Source: CAVOHU01 sp963817885 (GTDB taxonomy: Bacteria; Acidobacteriota; Vicinamibacteria; Vicinamibacterales; JAKQTR01). From it: DNA of 64,000 bases. Shown here piece by piece: positions 30,454 through 39,523 of the stretch (position 1 is its first letter; each line of letters starts with the position of its first letter). Where the stretch lies: assembly GCA_963817885.1 (NCBI GenBank), contig CAWFQE010000007.1:248001-312000 (forward strand), written 5' to 3'. The notes under the pieces are model-generated. The model searched no databases. It had not been told where the DNA came from and saw only the letters and a program-made list of their open reading frames with translations. A program made the translations under genes and the position numbers.

Positions 30454-30459
30454 ATTATA
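30454..30459 (-). promoter_or_regulatory. Consensus -10 element before surE
   Basis: A perfect TATAAT on the minus strand ends 12 bases before the surE ATG. The expected transcript would have a leader of only a few bases. No good -35 is visible in the very G+C-rich sequence upstream, so it could be fortuitous. Confidence 0.35.
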
Positions 30460-30539
30460 GCGGACCGGGGCCCCGGGACGGCCGGGCCGCGCGCATCGAA
30501 CCCGCGGCTCACGTGGATTCGGTACGCCGGCCCGGGGCC

Positions 30540-31670
30540 CTACGCCTTGAGATACAGCCCCTTCCGGTCCATCCAGAAGAGGACGACCCACAACACGGCG
30601 AGATTGGCCAGCGCGTAGAGGAGCGAGGCGTTGTAGGGATCGGCAAACGGCGCGAACCACGAGGTGTAGATGGCGCGCTGGAGCGCGATGGCCTTGCCGC
30701 CGGCGCCGGTGATCTTGATGTAGCCGAGGGCCTTGGCGAACATCCCCGACAACACGAACAGCGTGATCGCGTTGAGGCCCAGCACGACCGCAGGGTACGC
30801 CAGCCGCTTCCACCCGCGCACGTCGATGATCGCGTAGCAGAGCGCGAGGGAAACCAGCGCCGCTCCGCCCGTGAACCAGACGTACGAGCTGGTCCACAGG
30901 TTCTTGTTGATCGGGAAGGCAAAGTCCCAGACAAAGCCGATGGCCATCGCCATCACGCCCGCTGCCGCCATGCCCAGGGCCTTCCGCTTTCCGCTGCGGC
31001 TGGTCGCGAGCCACAAACCGGTCACGGCGCCAAGCAGTGTCGTCGCTATCGCCGGAACGGTGCTGAGCAGCCCTTCGGGATCCCAGGTCTTCGACTGCAC
31101 CCACAGGTGCCGCCCGAACAGCGTGCGATCGATGTAGGCGCCCAGATTACCCGAGGGCGTCAGGTCGCCGGCGGTCCCGCCCGGTGCCGGCACCAGCGAC
31201 ATGATCGCCCAGTATCCAAGTGTCAGCCCGACCGCCCACACCATCAGCACCGCGCCCTGCTTCAGGAACCTCGTGTCGGGATCGGGCGTGCTCGGAGAGG
31301 TCGCGCGGTACAAGAACGCCACCGCGAGATAGCACCACGCGATCCGCTGCAGCACACCCGGAATCCGCACGACCGAGAGGTCCCATCGAAGGAAGAACGA
31401 GAGAAAGACGCCGAGCGCGAAGATCGTGAGCGCCCGCCTGACGATCTTCCACGGGTTGCCCAGCGTCCCTCGCGACAGCGTGAGCGAGACGCCGACGATG
31501 AACAGGAAGAAGGGGAAGATGAGATCGGTGAACGTGCACCCGTTCCACTCGGCGTGGAGGAGCGGCGCGTAGGCATGGCCCCAGTCGCCGGGGTTGTTCA
31601 CGATGACCATCGCCGCCATGGTCAGCCCCCGGAACACATCGAGCGAGATGAGCCGATTGGAAGGTCTCAC
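30540..31670 (-). CDS. Acyltransferase-like membrane protein (DUF5009 / HGSNAT-related)
   Basis: 376 residues with about ten hydrophobic helices. The N-terminus RLISLDVFRGLTMAAMVIVNNPG and the HAEWNGCTFTDLIFPFFLFIVGVSL segment are characteristic of the DUF5009/heparan-alpha-glucosaminide N-acetyltransferase-like family, which may acetylate sugars across the membrane. The conserved His lies in LLHAEWNG. GTG 31670 is chosen because GGAGG lies six bases upstream and the conserved region starts there; the open frame upstream runs antisense to amrS. Substrate unknown. Confidence 0.83.
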   Translation of the reverse strand: MRPSNRLISLDVFRGLTMAAMVIVNNPGDWGHAYAPLLHAEWNGCTFTDLIFPFFLFIVGVSLTLSRGTLGNPWKIVRRALTIFALGVFLSFFLRWDLSVVRIPGVLQRIAWCYLAVAFLYRATSPSTPDPDTRFLKQGAVLMVWAVGLTLGYWAIMSLVPAPGGTAGDLTPSGNLGAYIDRTLFGRHLWVQSKTWDPEGLLSTVPAIATTLLGAVTGLWLATSRSGKRKALGMAAAGVMAMAIGFVWDFAFPINKNLWTSSYVWFTGGAALVSLALCYAIIDVRGWKRLAYPAVVLGLNAITLFVLSGMFAKALGYIKITGAGGKAIALQRAIYTSWFAPFADPYNASLLYALANLAVLWVVLFWMDRKGLYLKA

Positions 31671-31763
31671 GCGCTGCCTCCGCGGATGGCATTGTGTGCC
31701 CTTTCCCCGGTGTTTGAAAGAGGCAGTTTGCCTCGGAAGGCCCCCCGGCGTTACAACTGATCC

Positions 31764-32873
31764 ATGCCGACGCTGGCCGAGGGACTCGCGCTGCGGACCC
31801 GGGAGGGCGACCTCTTCGAGCGCTACAACGGAAACTGGATCCGTTGCCTCGCCTGCAGCCATCGCTGCCCGATTCCGCCCGGCGCCCAGGGCGTGTGCAA
31901 GGTCCGGTTCAACGATGCGGGCCGCCTGATGGTGCCGTGGGGCTACGTCGCAGGGACACAGTGCGATCCGATCGAGAAGAAGCCGTTCTTCCATGTCCGG
32001 CCGGGTGCGCTGGCCTTCAGCTTCGGCATGGTCGGCTGCGATCTGCATTGCTCCTACTGCCAGAACTGGGTCACCTCCCAGGCCATCCGCGACCCGGAGG
32101 CGGTATCGCCGGTCTGGTCGGCCGACCCCGAGAGCCTGGTTCGCGAAGCCGTCCGGCAACGCGCCTCGGCCGTGATCAGCACCTACAACGAGCCTCTCAT
32201 CACCAGCGAGTGGTCTGTCGCGGTCTTTCGCGAAGCCCGCAAGGCCGGTTTACTGACCGGGTTCGTGTCGAACGGAAACGGGACGCCCGAGGTGCTGGAG
32301 TACCTGGCCCCGTGGGTTGACCTCTACAAGGTGGACCTCAAGGGCTTCGACGATCGCCGCTACCGCACCCTTGGCGGTCGCCTGCAGCCGATCCTGGACA
32401 CCATCGAGGGCCTGCACGACATGGGCACCTGGGTCGAAGTCGTGACGCTGGTCGTCCCCGGGTTCAACGATTCGACCGAGGAGTTGCGGCAGATTGCAGA
32501 GTTCATCGCGGGCGTGTCGCCCGACATCCCGTGGCATGTGACGGCCTTTCACGCAGACTACCGCATGGCGGACACCCGGGGCACACGCGCCGACGTGCTG
32601 CTTCGCGCGGCTTCGATTGGGCATGGCGCCGGGCTGCAGTATGTCTACGCCGGGAATCTCCCTGGGATGGTCGGGGCGCTCGAGGACACTGCCTGCCCCG
32701 CCTGCGGCGAATTGCTCGTCGAGCGGTCAGGCTACCGCATCGGATCATATCGGCTCACCCCGGAGGGAGCCTGCCCCGGTTGCGGCGCGTTGATCCCGGG
32801 CCGGTGGGCTCCGGCGTTCCAGGAACAGGTCACCTCGGTGCCGTTCGTCCCTCGTCCCGGGCGGCGGCCCTGA
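31764..32873 (+). CDS. amrS: AmmeMemoRadiSam system radical SAM enzyme (AmrS)
   Basis: 369-residue radical SAM protein. The cluster motif is CDLHCSYC (Cys92, 96, 99), followed by QNW as in pyruvate-formate-lyase-activase-like enzymes of the AmrS group. Four extra N-terminal cysteines (28, 31, 35, 45) and a C-terminal pair of CxxC units (CPAC, CPGC) suggest additional metal sites. The glycine-radical-activase-like motif STYNEPLI and FVSNGNGTPE are present. No AMMECR1 or MEMO1 partner gene is adjacent; moaA follows at 66 nt. Its reaction is not established. Confidence 0.9.
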   Translation: MPTLAEGLALRTREGDLFERYNGNWIRCLACSHRCPIPPGAQGVCKVRFNDAGRLMVPWGYVAGTQCDPIEKKPFFHVRPGALAFSFGMVGCDLHCSYCQNWVTSQAIRDPEAVSPVWSADPESLVREAVRQRASAVISTYNEPLITSEWSVAVFREARKAGLLTGFVSNGNGTPEVLEYLAPWVDLYKVDLKGFDDRRYRTLGGRLQPILDTIEGLHDMGTWVEVVTLVVPGFNDSTEELRQIAEFIAGVSPDIPWHVTAFHADYRMADTRGTRADVLLRAASIGHGAGLQYVYAGNLPGMVGALEDTACPACGELLVERSGYRIGSYRLTPEGACPGCGALIPGRWAPAFQEQVTSVPFVPRPGRRP

Positions 32874-32938
32874 ATCCGCCCCTCCTGACTTCAGAGACAG
32901 CGGCGCCCGGGCCCTCCCTTCTGCCATAATGACTATCA

Positions 32939-33962
32939 ATGCCACTGGTTGACAGCTACGGCCGGCCGCTCCGATCGCTGCGCGTCTCGGTGACGGATCG
33001 ATGCAACCTCCGCTGCGAGTACCTGCATGCCGGAAGCGGAGTACGTGTGGATGGCTCATCACGATCTCCTGCACTACGAGGAGGTCAGCGATGTCGTCGA
33101 CGTCATGATCGACCTGGGCGTCGACAAGGTCCGCCTGACCGGCGGCGAGCCGCTGCTTCGCCGCGATCTCCCCGCCCTGGTGCGCCTGCTCGCCGCCAAG
33201 CCCGCGCTGAACGACCTGGCGATGACGACCAATGGCGTGCTGCTCGAAGACCTCGCCCCGGTGCTGCGCGAGGCGGGCCTCCGGCGCCTGAACGTCAGCC
33301 TGGACACGCTGGTGCCCGAACGGTTCCGGGCCCTGACCCGGTCGGATTCGCATGCGCGCGTGTTGCGCGGAATCGACGCGTCGAGCCGGCTGTTCCCGGG
33401 CCTCAAGCTCGACGCGGTCATCATGCGCGGCGTCAATGACGATGAGCTGGTCGCGCTGCTGGACTACGGGGCCGGCCACGCCGCCGAGGTCCGGTTCATC
33501 GAGTACATGGACGTCGGCGGCGCCACGCGATGGACGTCCGACCTGGTCGTCTCGCGCCGTGACATCCTGTCGCGTCTCGAAAACGAGCTGGGCAAGGCCG
33601 AACCGATCGAAGAGCCTGGTTCGACTGCTCCGGCCGACCGCTATCGCCTGCCGGACGGCCGGACCTTCGGCATCATCTCATCCACGACCGAGCCGTTCTG
33701 CCGCACCTGCGATCGGGCGCGCCTGACCGCCGACGGGGTGTTCTACACGTGCCTCTACGCGCAGGACGGCCTGCCGCTGCGTGAGCTGATTCGGCAGAAG
33801 GTGTCGCGCGCCGCGATCGCGGAGATCGTCAGCAAGCGGTGGGAAGCGCGTCGCGACCGTGGTGCCGAAGAACGGGTCGAGGTTCGAGAACGGACGGTTT
33901 ACGTGCCGGTGTCCGCGCTGAAGGCCGATCCTCATCTTGAGATGCACAACCGGGGCGGCTAG
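32939..33962 (+). CDS. moaA: GTP 3',8-cyclase MoaA (one frameshift)
   Basis: First enzyme of molybdenum cofactor synthesis. The N-terminus SYGRPLRSLRVSVTDRCNLRCEY is canonical. The frame then breaks at 33022-33023: deleting one C of TACCTGC restores CMPEAEYVWM and with it the third cysteine of the radical SAM motif CNLRCEYC. Downstream the +1 frame continues through TGGEPLLRRDL, SLDTL and the C-terminal cluster motif FCRTCDRARLTADG…TCLY, ending near GG. The restored length is about 340 residues. A sequencing insertion is likely, because otherwise the enzyme would lack its catalytic cluster. Confidence 0.88.
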
Positions 33963-34044
33963 GCCGCACGGCTCGTTGCGCCCTGATCGGTGAAGCCCCC
34001 GTGCTCCATTCCCGCAGTATGCTCAACTCAACCGCGCGCCGGGA

Positions 34045-35190
34045 TCAGCGGGACGGCGTCTGGCCGGGGCCGCTCCCGGCGCCCGCGCCGGCGCGCAGGG
34101 CCGGCATTCCCGCGGCGACAAAGCGCGTGCCGAGCACCAGGGTCACGACCTCGTCGTAGTTGCGCATGCCGGACGCGACTCGATTCGCCCGAAGATATCG
34201 ATCATAGAACCGCCACGCGACAATCGAGACCGCCCGAACCTGATCCCGTTGATTTCGGTCCGAGATCGCGCGAATGTCGTCGCGGACCTCCACCCTCAGG
34301 CTGTCGAACACGGCACGACGTGCGGTGGGCCCGAGCGCCGGAAGCACTCGGAACAGGAGTTCGAGCTCGCCGCTGTACTTCGCTGGCGGTCCGGACGCCA
34401 GGCAGACCATCCAGCCGAAGAACGACGCGTCGGATTCCCGCGCCAGGCCGGCCAGGTGGCCCCACTCGTGCGCGATGATGGCGGGCCGCTCGACTGGCAG
34501 CAGATTGCCCGCGATGAGCGTCTCGAGAAAGTACGGGTCCGTCATTCCGCTCACGCCCGATCGCGTGAAATACAGGTCGAGCACGGACCACTTGGGCCGG
34601 CCCGGCACGGCCTTCCCCGTCAAGCCGAGTGCGATCTGGGCTCGTGAGAACGCGGGCGTGAGGCCCGCGTCCCATCCGGAAGTCTCGCCGGCGGCGGCAC
34701 GGCTGGACGGCCAGAGATCGTTCAGTGTCGTGGCGGTGTCGCGCGCCAGGCGCAGCGCGGCCTGCGTGGTCACGCGTGAAGTGTCGAAGTCGAGGCGTGA
34801 GGTCAGCGGTGCCCTGCGGTAGTTCAGACCCCAGGTCAGCAGAAAGACGACATATAGGGCGGACGCCGCCACGGCCGCGCCCTTGACACATCGAAGCGCT
34901 GCGGAAAGACGCCGTCCTGCCGACCCCTTCACCACGCGAACAAATGCGACGGCAAGCCAGACGGAGAGCGCGAGAATCCCGACGTCTAGCAGGGCAACGG
35001 GAACGAGATTTGAGAGCCGGGTCAGGGCGATCTGGAGCGCGGGATAGAACCGAGCGCCGTACCACCGTTCGACGAGATCGGCGGGCAGGGGGATAACAAC
35101 GGCCAGCACTCCGATGGCCACGACCACGAGACCCGGAATCTGACGTTGCCACCGCCCGCGGATGTCGCGATCGCGCTTCACGGAAGGCAT
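34045..35190 (-). CDS. DUF3810 family membrane zinc metalloprotease-like protein
   Basis: 381 residues. Two to three N-terminal transmembrane segments (about 20-38, 66-84, 103-121) precede a soluble domain with the zincin motif HEWGH at 241-245, preceded by RPAIIA and followed by GLARESDASFFGW. This layout fits DUF3810. ATG 35190 begins in front of the first hydrophobic helix; the longer frame upstream is not conserved. Substrate unknown. It is convergent with moaA, 82 nt away. Confidence 0.82.
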   Translation of the reverse strand: MPSVKRDRDIRGRWQRQIPGLVVVAIGVLAVVIPLPADLVERWYGARFYPALQIALTRLSNLVPVALLDVGILALSVWLAVAFVRVVKGSAGRRLSAALRCVKGAAVAASALYVVFLLTWGLNYRRAPLTSRLDFDTSRVTTQAALRLARDTATTLNDLWPSSRAAAGETSGWDAGLTPAFSRAQIALGLTGKAVPGRPKWSVLDLYFTRSGVSGMTDPYFLETLIAGNLLPVERPAIIAHEWGHLAGLARESDASFFGWMVCLASGPPAKYSGELELLFRVLPALGPTARRAVFDSLRVEVRDDIRAISDRNQRDQVRAVSIVAWRFYDRYLRANRVASGMRNYDEVVTLVLGTRFVAAGMPALRAGAGAGSGPGQTPSR

Positions 35191-35423
35191 TCTCTCACAC
35201 GTCCTGGCCAGCCACGGAACCGCGGGCCTCGCCCCGAAGACCGAAGGCAGCCTGAGGGGGCGCGGCTCCGCCCTGGTTCGGGGAGTCGGCACCCGGGGTC
35301 GCGTGGCCGACAGTGCGCGCGGCCATGCCACGTCGGAACAGGCCAATTAACGCGCGGTCCTGGCGGGCACCAGCTTTGCAGTCCGTCTGAATGACGGGGC
35401 CCGACGCCCGCCAGGAGGACCGG

Positions 35424-36008
35424 ATGGGAATCAGTCTTGCGGGATCTACGGCGCTCGACCAGCTGACGCAAAGGTTCTTCAGCAAGTTCGATTCGAACAC
35501 CGACGGCAAGATCGACGTCGACGAGTTCACGAACTTCCTCGGAAGCATGTTGAGCTCGATAGGCGTCGCTCCCAAGACGAGCCCTGCGGCGCCCGCTGTG
35601 CCCGCCACACCTGCCGCGCCGGTCGTGATCCCGTCAAGGGCCGGCGACGGGGTCGAGTACTCATTCGGCGACGGGGTCTCGACCGCCGAGCCGCGGCGCA
35701 TCCTCTACCGGGTCATGGAGGGCATGGACTCGGGCAAACTGGGCGACACCACGCACCGCACGGTGAAGTACCTGTTCGGACGCGTCGCGCAAACCTACGA
35801 CCTCGGATCCGTCAAGAGCAAGGCGGATGCCGAGCAGATGCTTCGCAGCATGGATACCGATTTCAAGGCCGTTGGCCTGGACGTGTCGGAGTACGACGGA
35901 GACAGAATCAAAGTCAAGCTCGACAACGGCGAGGACGCATGGTTCGACGTGGTTCGAGCGTGCGGTTCCGCCAACCAGGCCTGGCAGTTCCTCGATACGC
36001 GCAGTTAG
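35424..36008 (+). CDS. EF-hand protein of unknown function
   Basis: 194 residues. One canonical EF-hand loop with D23, N25, D27 and E34 (FDSNTDGKIDVDEF) is followed by a Pro/Ala-rich linker (about 50-75). The C-terminal domain of about 110 residues has no recognised family and contains a repeated acidic pattern (YDGDRIKVKLDNGEDAWFD). ATG 35424 is preceded by AGGAGG. No signal peptide is seen. It lies just before the chemotaxis operon on the opposite strand; calcium sensing is possible but only inferred. Confidence 0.7.
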   Translation: MGISLAGSTALDQLTQRFFSKFDSNTDGKIDVDEFTNFLGSMLSSIGVAPKTSPAAPAVPATPAAPVVIPSRAGDGVEYSFGDGVSTAEPRRILYRVMEGMDSGKLGDTTHRTVKYLFGRVAQTYDLGSVKSKADAEQMLRSMDTDFKAVGLDVSEYDGDRIKVKLDNGEDAWFDVVRACGSANQAWQFLDTRS

Positions 36009-36128
36009 CACGTCTGCTCTATTCGTCCCGACGCAACCTGCCAGAGCGCGCCGATCGCCCCCGGAGGGCGGTCGGCCCCCGCCTTCCCGGCGTAAATCGA
36101 GGCTGGCTGCCTCACGTCCCGGGCATCT

Positions 36129-37196
36129 TCACGCAGCGTCGCGCACTCGCAATCGGTCCAGGCAATCGAACATGAGGCCTGGCATCCTCAACAGCGTGGA
36201 CACGTGCGTCGCGCCGCCACGCAGGATGGCTTCACGCGGCATCCCGAACACGACGCACGACTCTTCGTCCTCGGCGATGGTCTCGGCCCCGGCGGCGCGC
36301 AGCGCCACCATTCCTTCGGCACCGTCGGCGCCCATCCCCGTCAGCAGCGCGGCGACTATCGGTATGCCCCGGAGCGCGACCGCGGATCTGAACAGGACAT
36401 CGACGGCCGGCCGCTGGTGATGGACCGCAGGCCCCTGCCGCAGCGCAACCCTGAGCTGCAATCCGAGGCGCTGAATCACCATGTGAAAGTCGCCTGGCGC
36501 GATGTACGCGTGCCCGCGTTCCAGCAACTCGCCGTCGGTGGCCTCGGTCACCCGCATCGGGCAGATTCCGTCGAGACGCTCGGCGAAGGCCGCCGTGAAA
36601 TGCGGAGGCATGTGCTGCACGATCGCGATCGGGGGGACATCGGCCGGCAACCGCGTCAGCACGGCCTCGATGGCCTGCGTGCCCCCGGTCGAGGCGCCGA
36701 TCAGGATCAGCCCGCTCATGCGCCGGCCAGTCGGCGCCTGCAGCGTCGCGGCATCGACCGGCGCGATCCGCCTGGCCAGGCGAACCGGCGGCCCGGATCG
36801 CAGCGCCCGGATGCGGCGCTTCAGGCGCTCGGCGAGCTGGCCGACCGACTGGGGCCCGCCCGGCTTGGCGAGCACATCGATGGCGCCTGATCGGAGCGCA
36901 TCGACGCTGGCGGCCGATCCCGCCTGCGTCACCGAGCTGACGATGATCACGGGCAGCGGATGGTGCTCCATCAGGCGGCGAAGGAACGTCAGGCCGTCCA
37001 TCCGGGGCATCTCGATATCGAGGGTGACGACGTCGGGCTCGTGCTGGAGGATCATGTCGCGCGCCATGAACGGGTCGCTCGCGACGGCCACCACCTGCAT
37101 GTCGGGCTCTCCGCGGATCGCGTCGGCCAGCAGCTTTCGCACGATCGCGGAGTCATCCACAATCAGCACACGGACCGGGCGGTTCTCGGACAGCAT
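36129..37196 (-). CDS. cheB: Chemotaxis protein-glutamate methylesterase/deamidase CheB
   Basis: 355 residues. The N-terminal receiver domain has acidic pocket D14-D15 and phospho-acceptor D60. The C-terminal CheB esterase domain has the catalytic Ser in LIGASTGGTQAI, His in VQHMPPHFT and Asp in GMGADGAEGM. ATG 37196 was taken because it starts the receiver; the open frame upstream belongs to cheX. It is the last gene of the cheA-R-D-Y-X-B series, with a 2-nt gap after cheX. Confidence 0.94.
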   Translation of the reverse strand: MLSENRPVRVLIVDDSAIVRKLLADAIRGEPDMQVVAVASDPFMARDMILQHEPDVVTLDIEMPRMDGLTFLRRLMEHHPLPVIIVSSVTQAGSAASVDALRSGAIDVLAKPGGPQSVGQLAERLKRRIRALRSGPPVRLARRIAPVDAATLQAPTGRRMSGLILIGASTGGTQAIEAVLTRLPADVPPIAIVQHMPPHFTAAFAERLDGICPMRVTEATDGELLERGHAYIAPGDFHMVIQRLGLQLRVALRQGPAVHHQRPAVDVLFRSAVALRGIPIVAALLTGMGADGAEGMVALRAAGAETIAEDEESCVVFGMPREAILRGGATHVSTLLRMPGLMFDCLDRLRVRDAA

Positions 37197-37198
37197 GG

Positions 37199-37715
37199 CT
37201 AGTTGACCTGGAATGCGACGTCCAGCGTGATCGGCGTTCCGGCTACCGAGAACAAGGCCTGGTGGAGCTGGTCGACTGGCCCCGCCGCCGGCGTTGTCGG
37301 GCGCCATCCGGGCGCCATCCGTTGCACGACCGGCGGAGCCAGATCGAACCGGCGGTGCCCGGAGACGTGCGTCAGCCAGTCGCCGCAGGCCATGTTGGTC
37401 AGTTCTCCCACCGCGTCGAAGACTTGAGACGAGCTCGCTTCGACGTCGGCGTCGCCCATGAAGGCCGCCAGCAACTCGGCGCCGAGCGAATCGGGCAGCG
37501 ACAAGGTGACCGTGCCCGCGAACGCCCCCTCGAAGCGACACGGCGGACGTCAGCCACGGCCCGGGCGCCGCCTCGACAGCTTCGGCGAACTGTGCGGCGT
37601 CACACGCCTCGGCCATCATGAAGAAACTGCTCTCGACGACTTCGGAAAACGCCGCAGTCAGGGCCGCCAGCTGCTCGTCAGGCGCCGGCACACGCGGCAA
37701 TATCAGTGAGGACAT
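37199..37715 (-). CDS. cheX: CheX/CheC-type chemotaxis phosphatase (one frameshift)
   Basis: About 171 residues after repair. The phosphatase signature DxxxExxNxxxG is intact as DAVGELTNMACG. The N-terminal half (SSLILPRVPAPDEQL…PWLTSAVS) and the C-terminal half (FEGAFAGTVTLSLPDS…LDVAFQVN) lie in different frames. Skipping one base near 37532-37535 joins them as SAVS-FEGAF, the expected beta-strand. CheX/CheC proteins dephosphorylate CheY-P. The start at 37715 overlaps cheY by 38 nt, and the stop is 2 nt before cheB. Confidence 0.78.
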
Positions 37716-38100
37716 CGCGCATCACCTCTGGACGGAATGGCTTCTCGACAAACGCCCGGACGCGGAGCCCGTCCAGCTCCTCGCGGCGCGCGCTGGATCC
37801 GTCGGTGGACACGATGACGCGGATCACGTTCTTCCAGCAGCCCCGGCGTTCGACCTCACGCAGCAGTTCCGGGCCGGTCATGACCGGCATGTTGACGTCG
37901 GTGAAGATCGCGTCGACGTCGTGCGCCTCGAGTACCGCAAGGGCCTCGCGCCCGTTCGACGCCTCGTAGATGTTCGCGATCGGCACCTCCGCCAGCGTGG
38001 CGACCCGCCTGATCATCGCGCGCATGACCGCCGAGTCGTCGACGATCAGAATGTTGAGCGGCCGGCTCTGCGGAGATTCCGCCGTGTTCATGGTCTCCAT
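37678..38100 (-). CDS. cheY: Chemotaxis response regulator CheY
   Basis: 140-residue single-domain receiver. Acidic residues D21-D22 (VDDSAVMRAMIRR), phospho-acceptor D68 in FTDVNMPVMTG, the switch Ser/Thr in VIVSTDG and the lysine in FVEKPF are all present. It carries phosphoryl groups from CheA to the flagellar switch. ATG 38100 has GGAG six bases upstream; ATG 38091 is an alternative. It lies 14 nt after cheD. Confidence 0.92.
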   Translation of the reverse strand: METMNTAESPQSRPLNILIVDDSAVMRAMIRRVATLAEVPIANIYEASNGREALAVLEAHDVDAIFTDVNMPVMTGPELLREVERRGCWKNVIRVIVSTDGSSARREELDGLRVRAFVEKPFRPEVMRDVLTDIAACAGA

Positions 38101-38114
38101 CCTCTGCTCCTGTC

Positions 38115-38679
38115 CTACATCTCCGCGATCACCACGCCACCGGAGGTGACGCGAATCACCCCGGTCCCGGCTTCGAGCACGACCGTGCGGACGTCGCGGC
38201 CCCCCACCAGCGCGTTGGTCACGAAGAGGCCGGCCTTCCACAGGATGCTCTTGGCCGCCAGCGCATTGCGCTTGCCGATCTGGAACCCGGGATTGACGTC
38301 CGAGGCTGCCATCTCGGCGCCGCCGATCAGCCGGACGGTGCATCGCTTCCGATTCACGCCGTACGGCAGGAGCGAGTCGTACAACAAGGGAATGCCCGTG
38401 TCGGCAAAGGTCCCCGGCTGTGCCGCGGCCCGCGCCGGGTTCAGCTTCGCCTCGGGTAGCAGGAAGTGCAGCATGCCTGCGGCACGGACCACCGGATCCC
38501 AGAGGCACACCGCGATGCAGCTGCCGAGGGCATGGGTGACCAGCACATCGCTCGCGCCGTTCGAGACGGCGATTTCCCCGATGCCGATGACGATGCGCCG
38601 CCCCGACGGGGTGGAAGCGCCCCGTGGTACAGTCGGGGGCCCCCGGCGGCGCCATCGCAGCGTTGAGCACCTCAACCAT
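38115..38679 (-). CDS. cheD: Chemoreceptor glutamine deamidase CheD (probable N-terminal frameshift)
   Basis: The conserved CheD body is clear: IVIGIGEIAVSNGASDVLVTHALGSCIAV with catalytic Cys, HFLLPEA and IGGAEM, ending VIAEM. In its own frame no convincing start exists; the upstream part is Arg-rich shadow. The ATG at 38679, preceded by AAAGG and overlapping the cheR stop by 8 nt, reads a plausible N-terminus (MVEVLNAAMAPPGAPD). It joins the body if one G of a GGGG run (38601-38604) is removed, giving V-G-RR-IVIGIG. Starting at ATG 38711 without a shift is the alternative. CheD deamidates receptors and assists CheC/CheX. Confidence 0.75.
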
Positions 38680-39523
38680 CCTTTCGTCGGTAGATGGCAG
38701 GGGCGACCCATTGCAGAGCATGCCGGATGCCATTCAGGCTCTCGGCATGGGCCACGAACAGATAGCCGCCCGGCGCGAGGTGCGCCTCCAGGCTGGAGAC
38801 CACCCGCTGCTGCACGTCCCGGTCGAAGTAGATCATGACGTTGCGACAGAAGATGAAATCGAATCGCATGCGCAGATCGTCGAAGGCGATCAGGTTGAGC
38901 GCCTGGTAGTCGACGAGCCGGCGTATCTCGGGCCGGATGCGCACCAGGCCGTCCTGGTCTCTCATCCCCTTTTCGAAGAAACGGCGCAGCGTCTCGGCGG
39001 AGAGGTCGGCGACGCGTTCCATGGGATAGACCCCGGCGCGAGCCGTCTTGAGCGCCTTGGTCGACAGGTCGGACGCCAGGAGCCGGAACCGTCGCGAGGC
39101 CAGATCAGGCGCCGCCTGCAAGAGTGTCATCGCGATCGTGTAAGGCTCTTCGCCGGTCGAACATGCCGCGCTCCAGCCGAGAATCTCTCTCTCGGCGGCC
39201 CTGGCCAGCAGCCCGGGCAACACCGTGCGAGCGAGGAATTCGAAGTGCTGGGCCTCGCGGAAGAACGCCGTGTGGTTGGTGGCGATCGAGTCGAGCAGCG
39301 TCGTCAGCTCCTCTCCGGAGCCGTCTGCCTCCACCCGCTCGAGGTAGTCACTGAATGAGAGGAATCCGCCGCTGCGCATGCGTTTCTGCAGCCGGGCGAC
39401 GATGAGCGCCCGCTTGCCGTCGTGCAGACAGATTCCACTGCGGTCGCGAACGAACCGGATGATGCGCGCCAGCTCGCGCTCGGTCGGCACCGGCACCGTA
39501 TCGAATGCGGCTGTGGCCATCAT
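38672..39523 (-). CDS. cheR: Chemotaxis protein methyltransferase CheR
   Basis: 283-residue SAM-dependent methyltransferase of receptor glutamates. The N-terminal helical domain is followed by the SAM-binding segment GWSAACSTGEEPYTIAM and FDFIFCRNVMIYFD, both diagnostic. The start overlaps the cheA stop (ATGA), and its own stop overlaps the presumed cheD ATG. No TPR extension is present. Confidence 0.94.
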   Translation of the reverse strand: MMATAAFDTVPVPTERELARIIRFVRDRSGICLHDGKRALIVARLQKRMRSGGFLSFSDYLERVEADGSGEELTTLLDSIATNHTAFFREAQHFEFLARTVLPGLLARAAEREILGWSAACSTGEEPYTIAMTLLQAAPDLASRRFRLLASDLSTKALKTARAGVYPMERVADLSAETLRRFFEKGMRDQDGLVRIRPEIRRLVDYQALNLIAFDDLRMRFDFIFCRNVMIYFDRDVQQRVVSSLEAHLAPGGYLFVAHAESLNGIRHALQWVAPAIYRRKDG

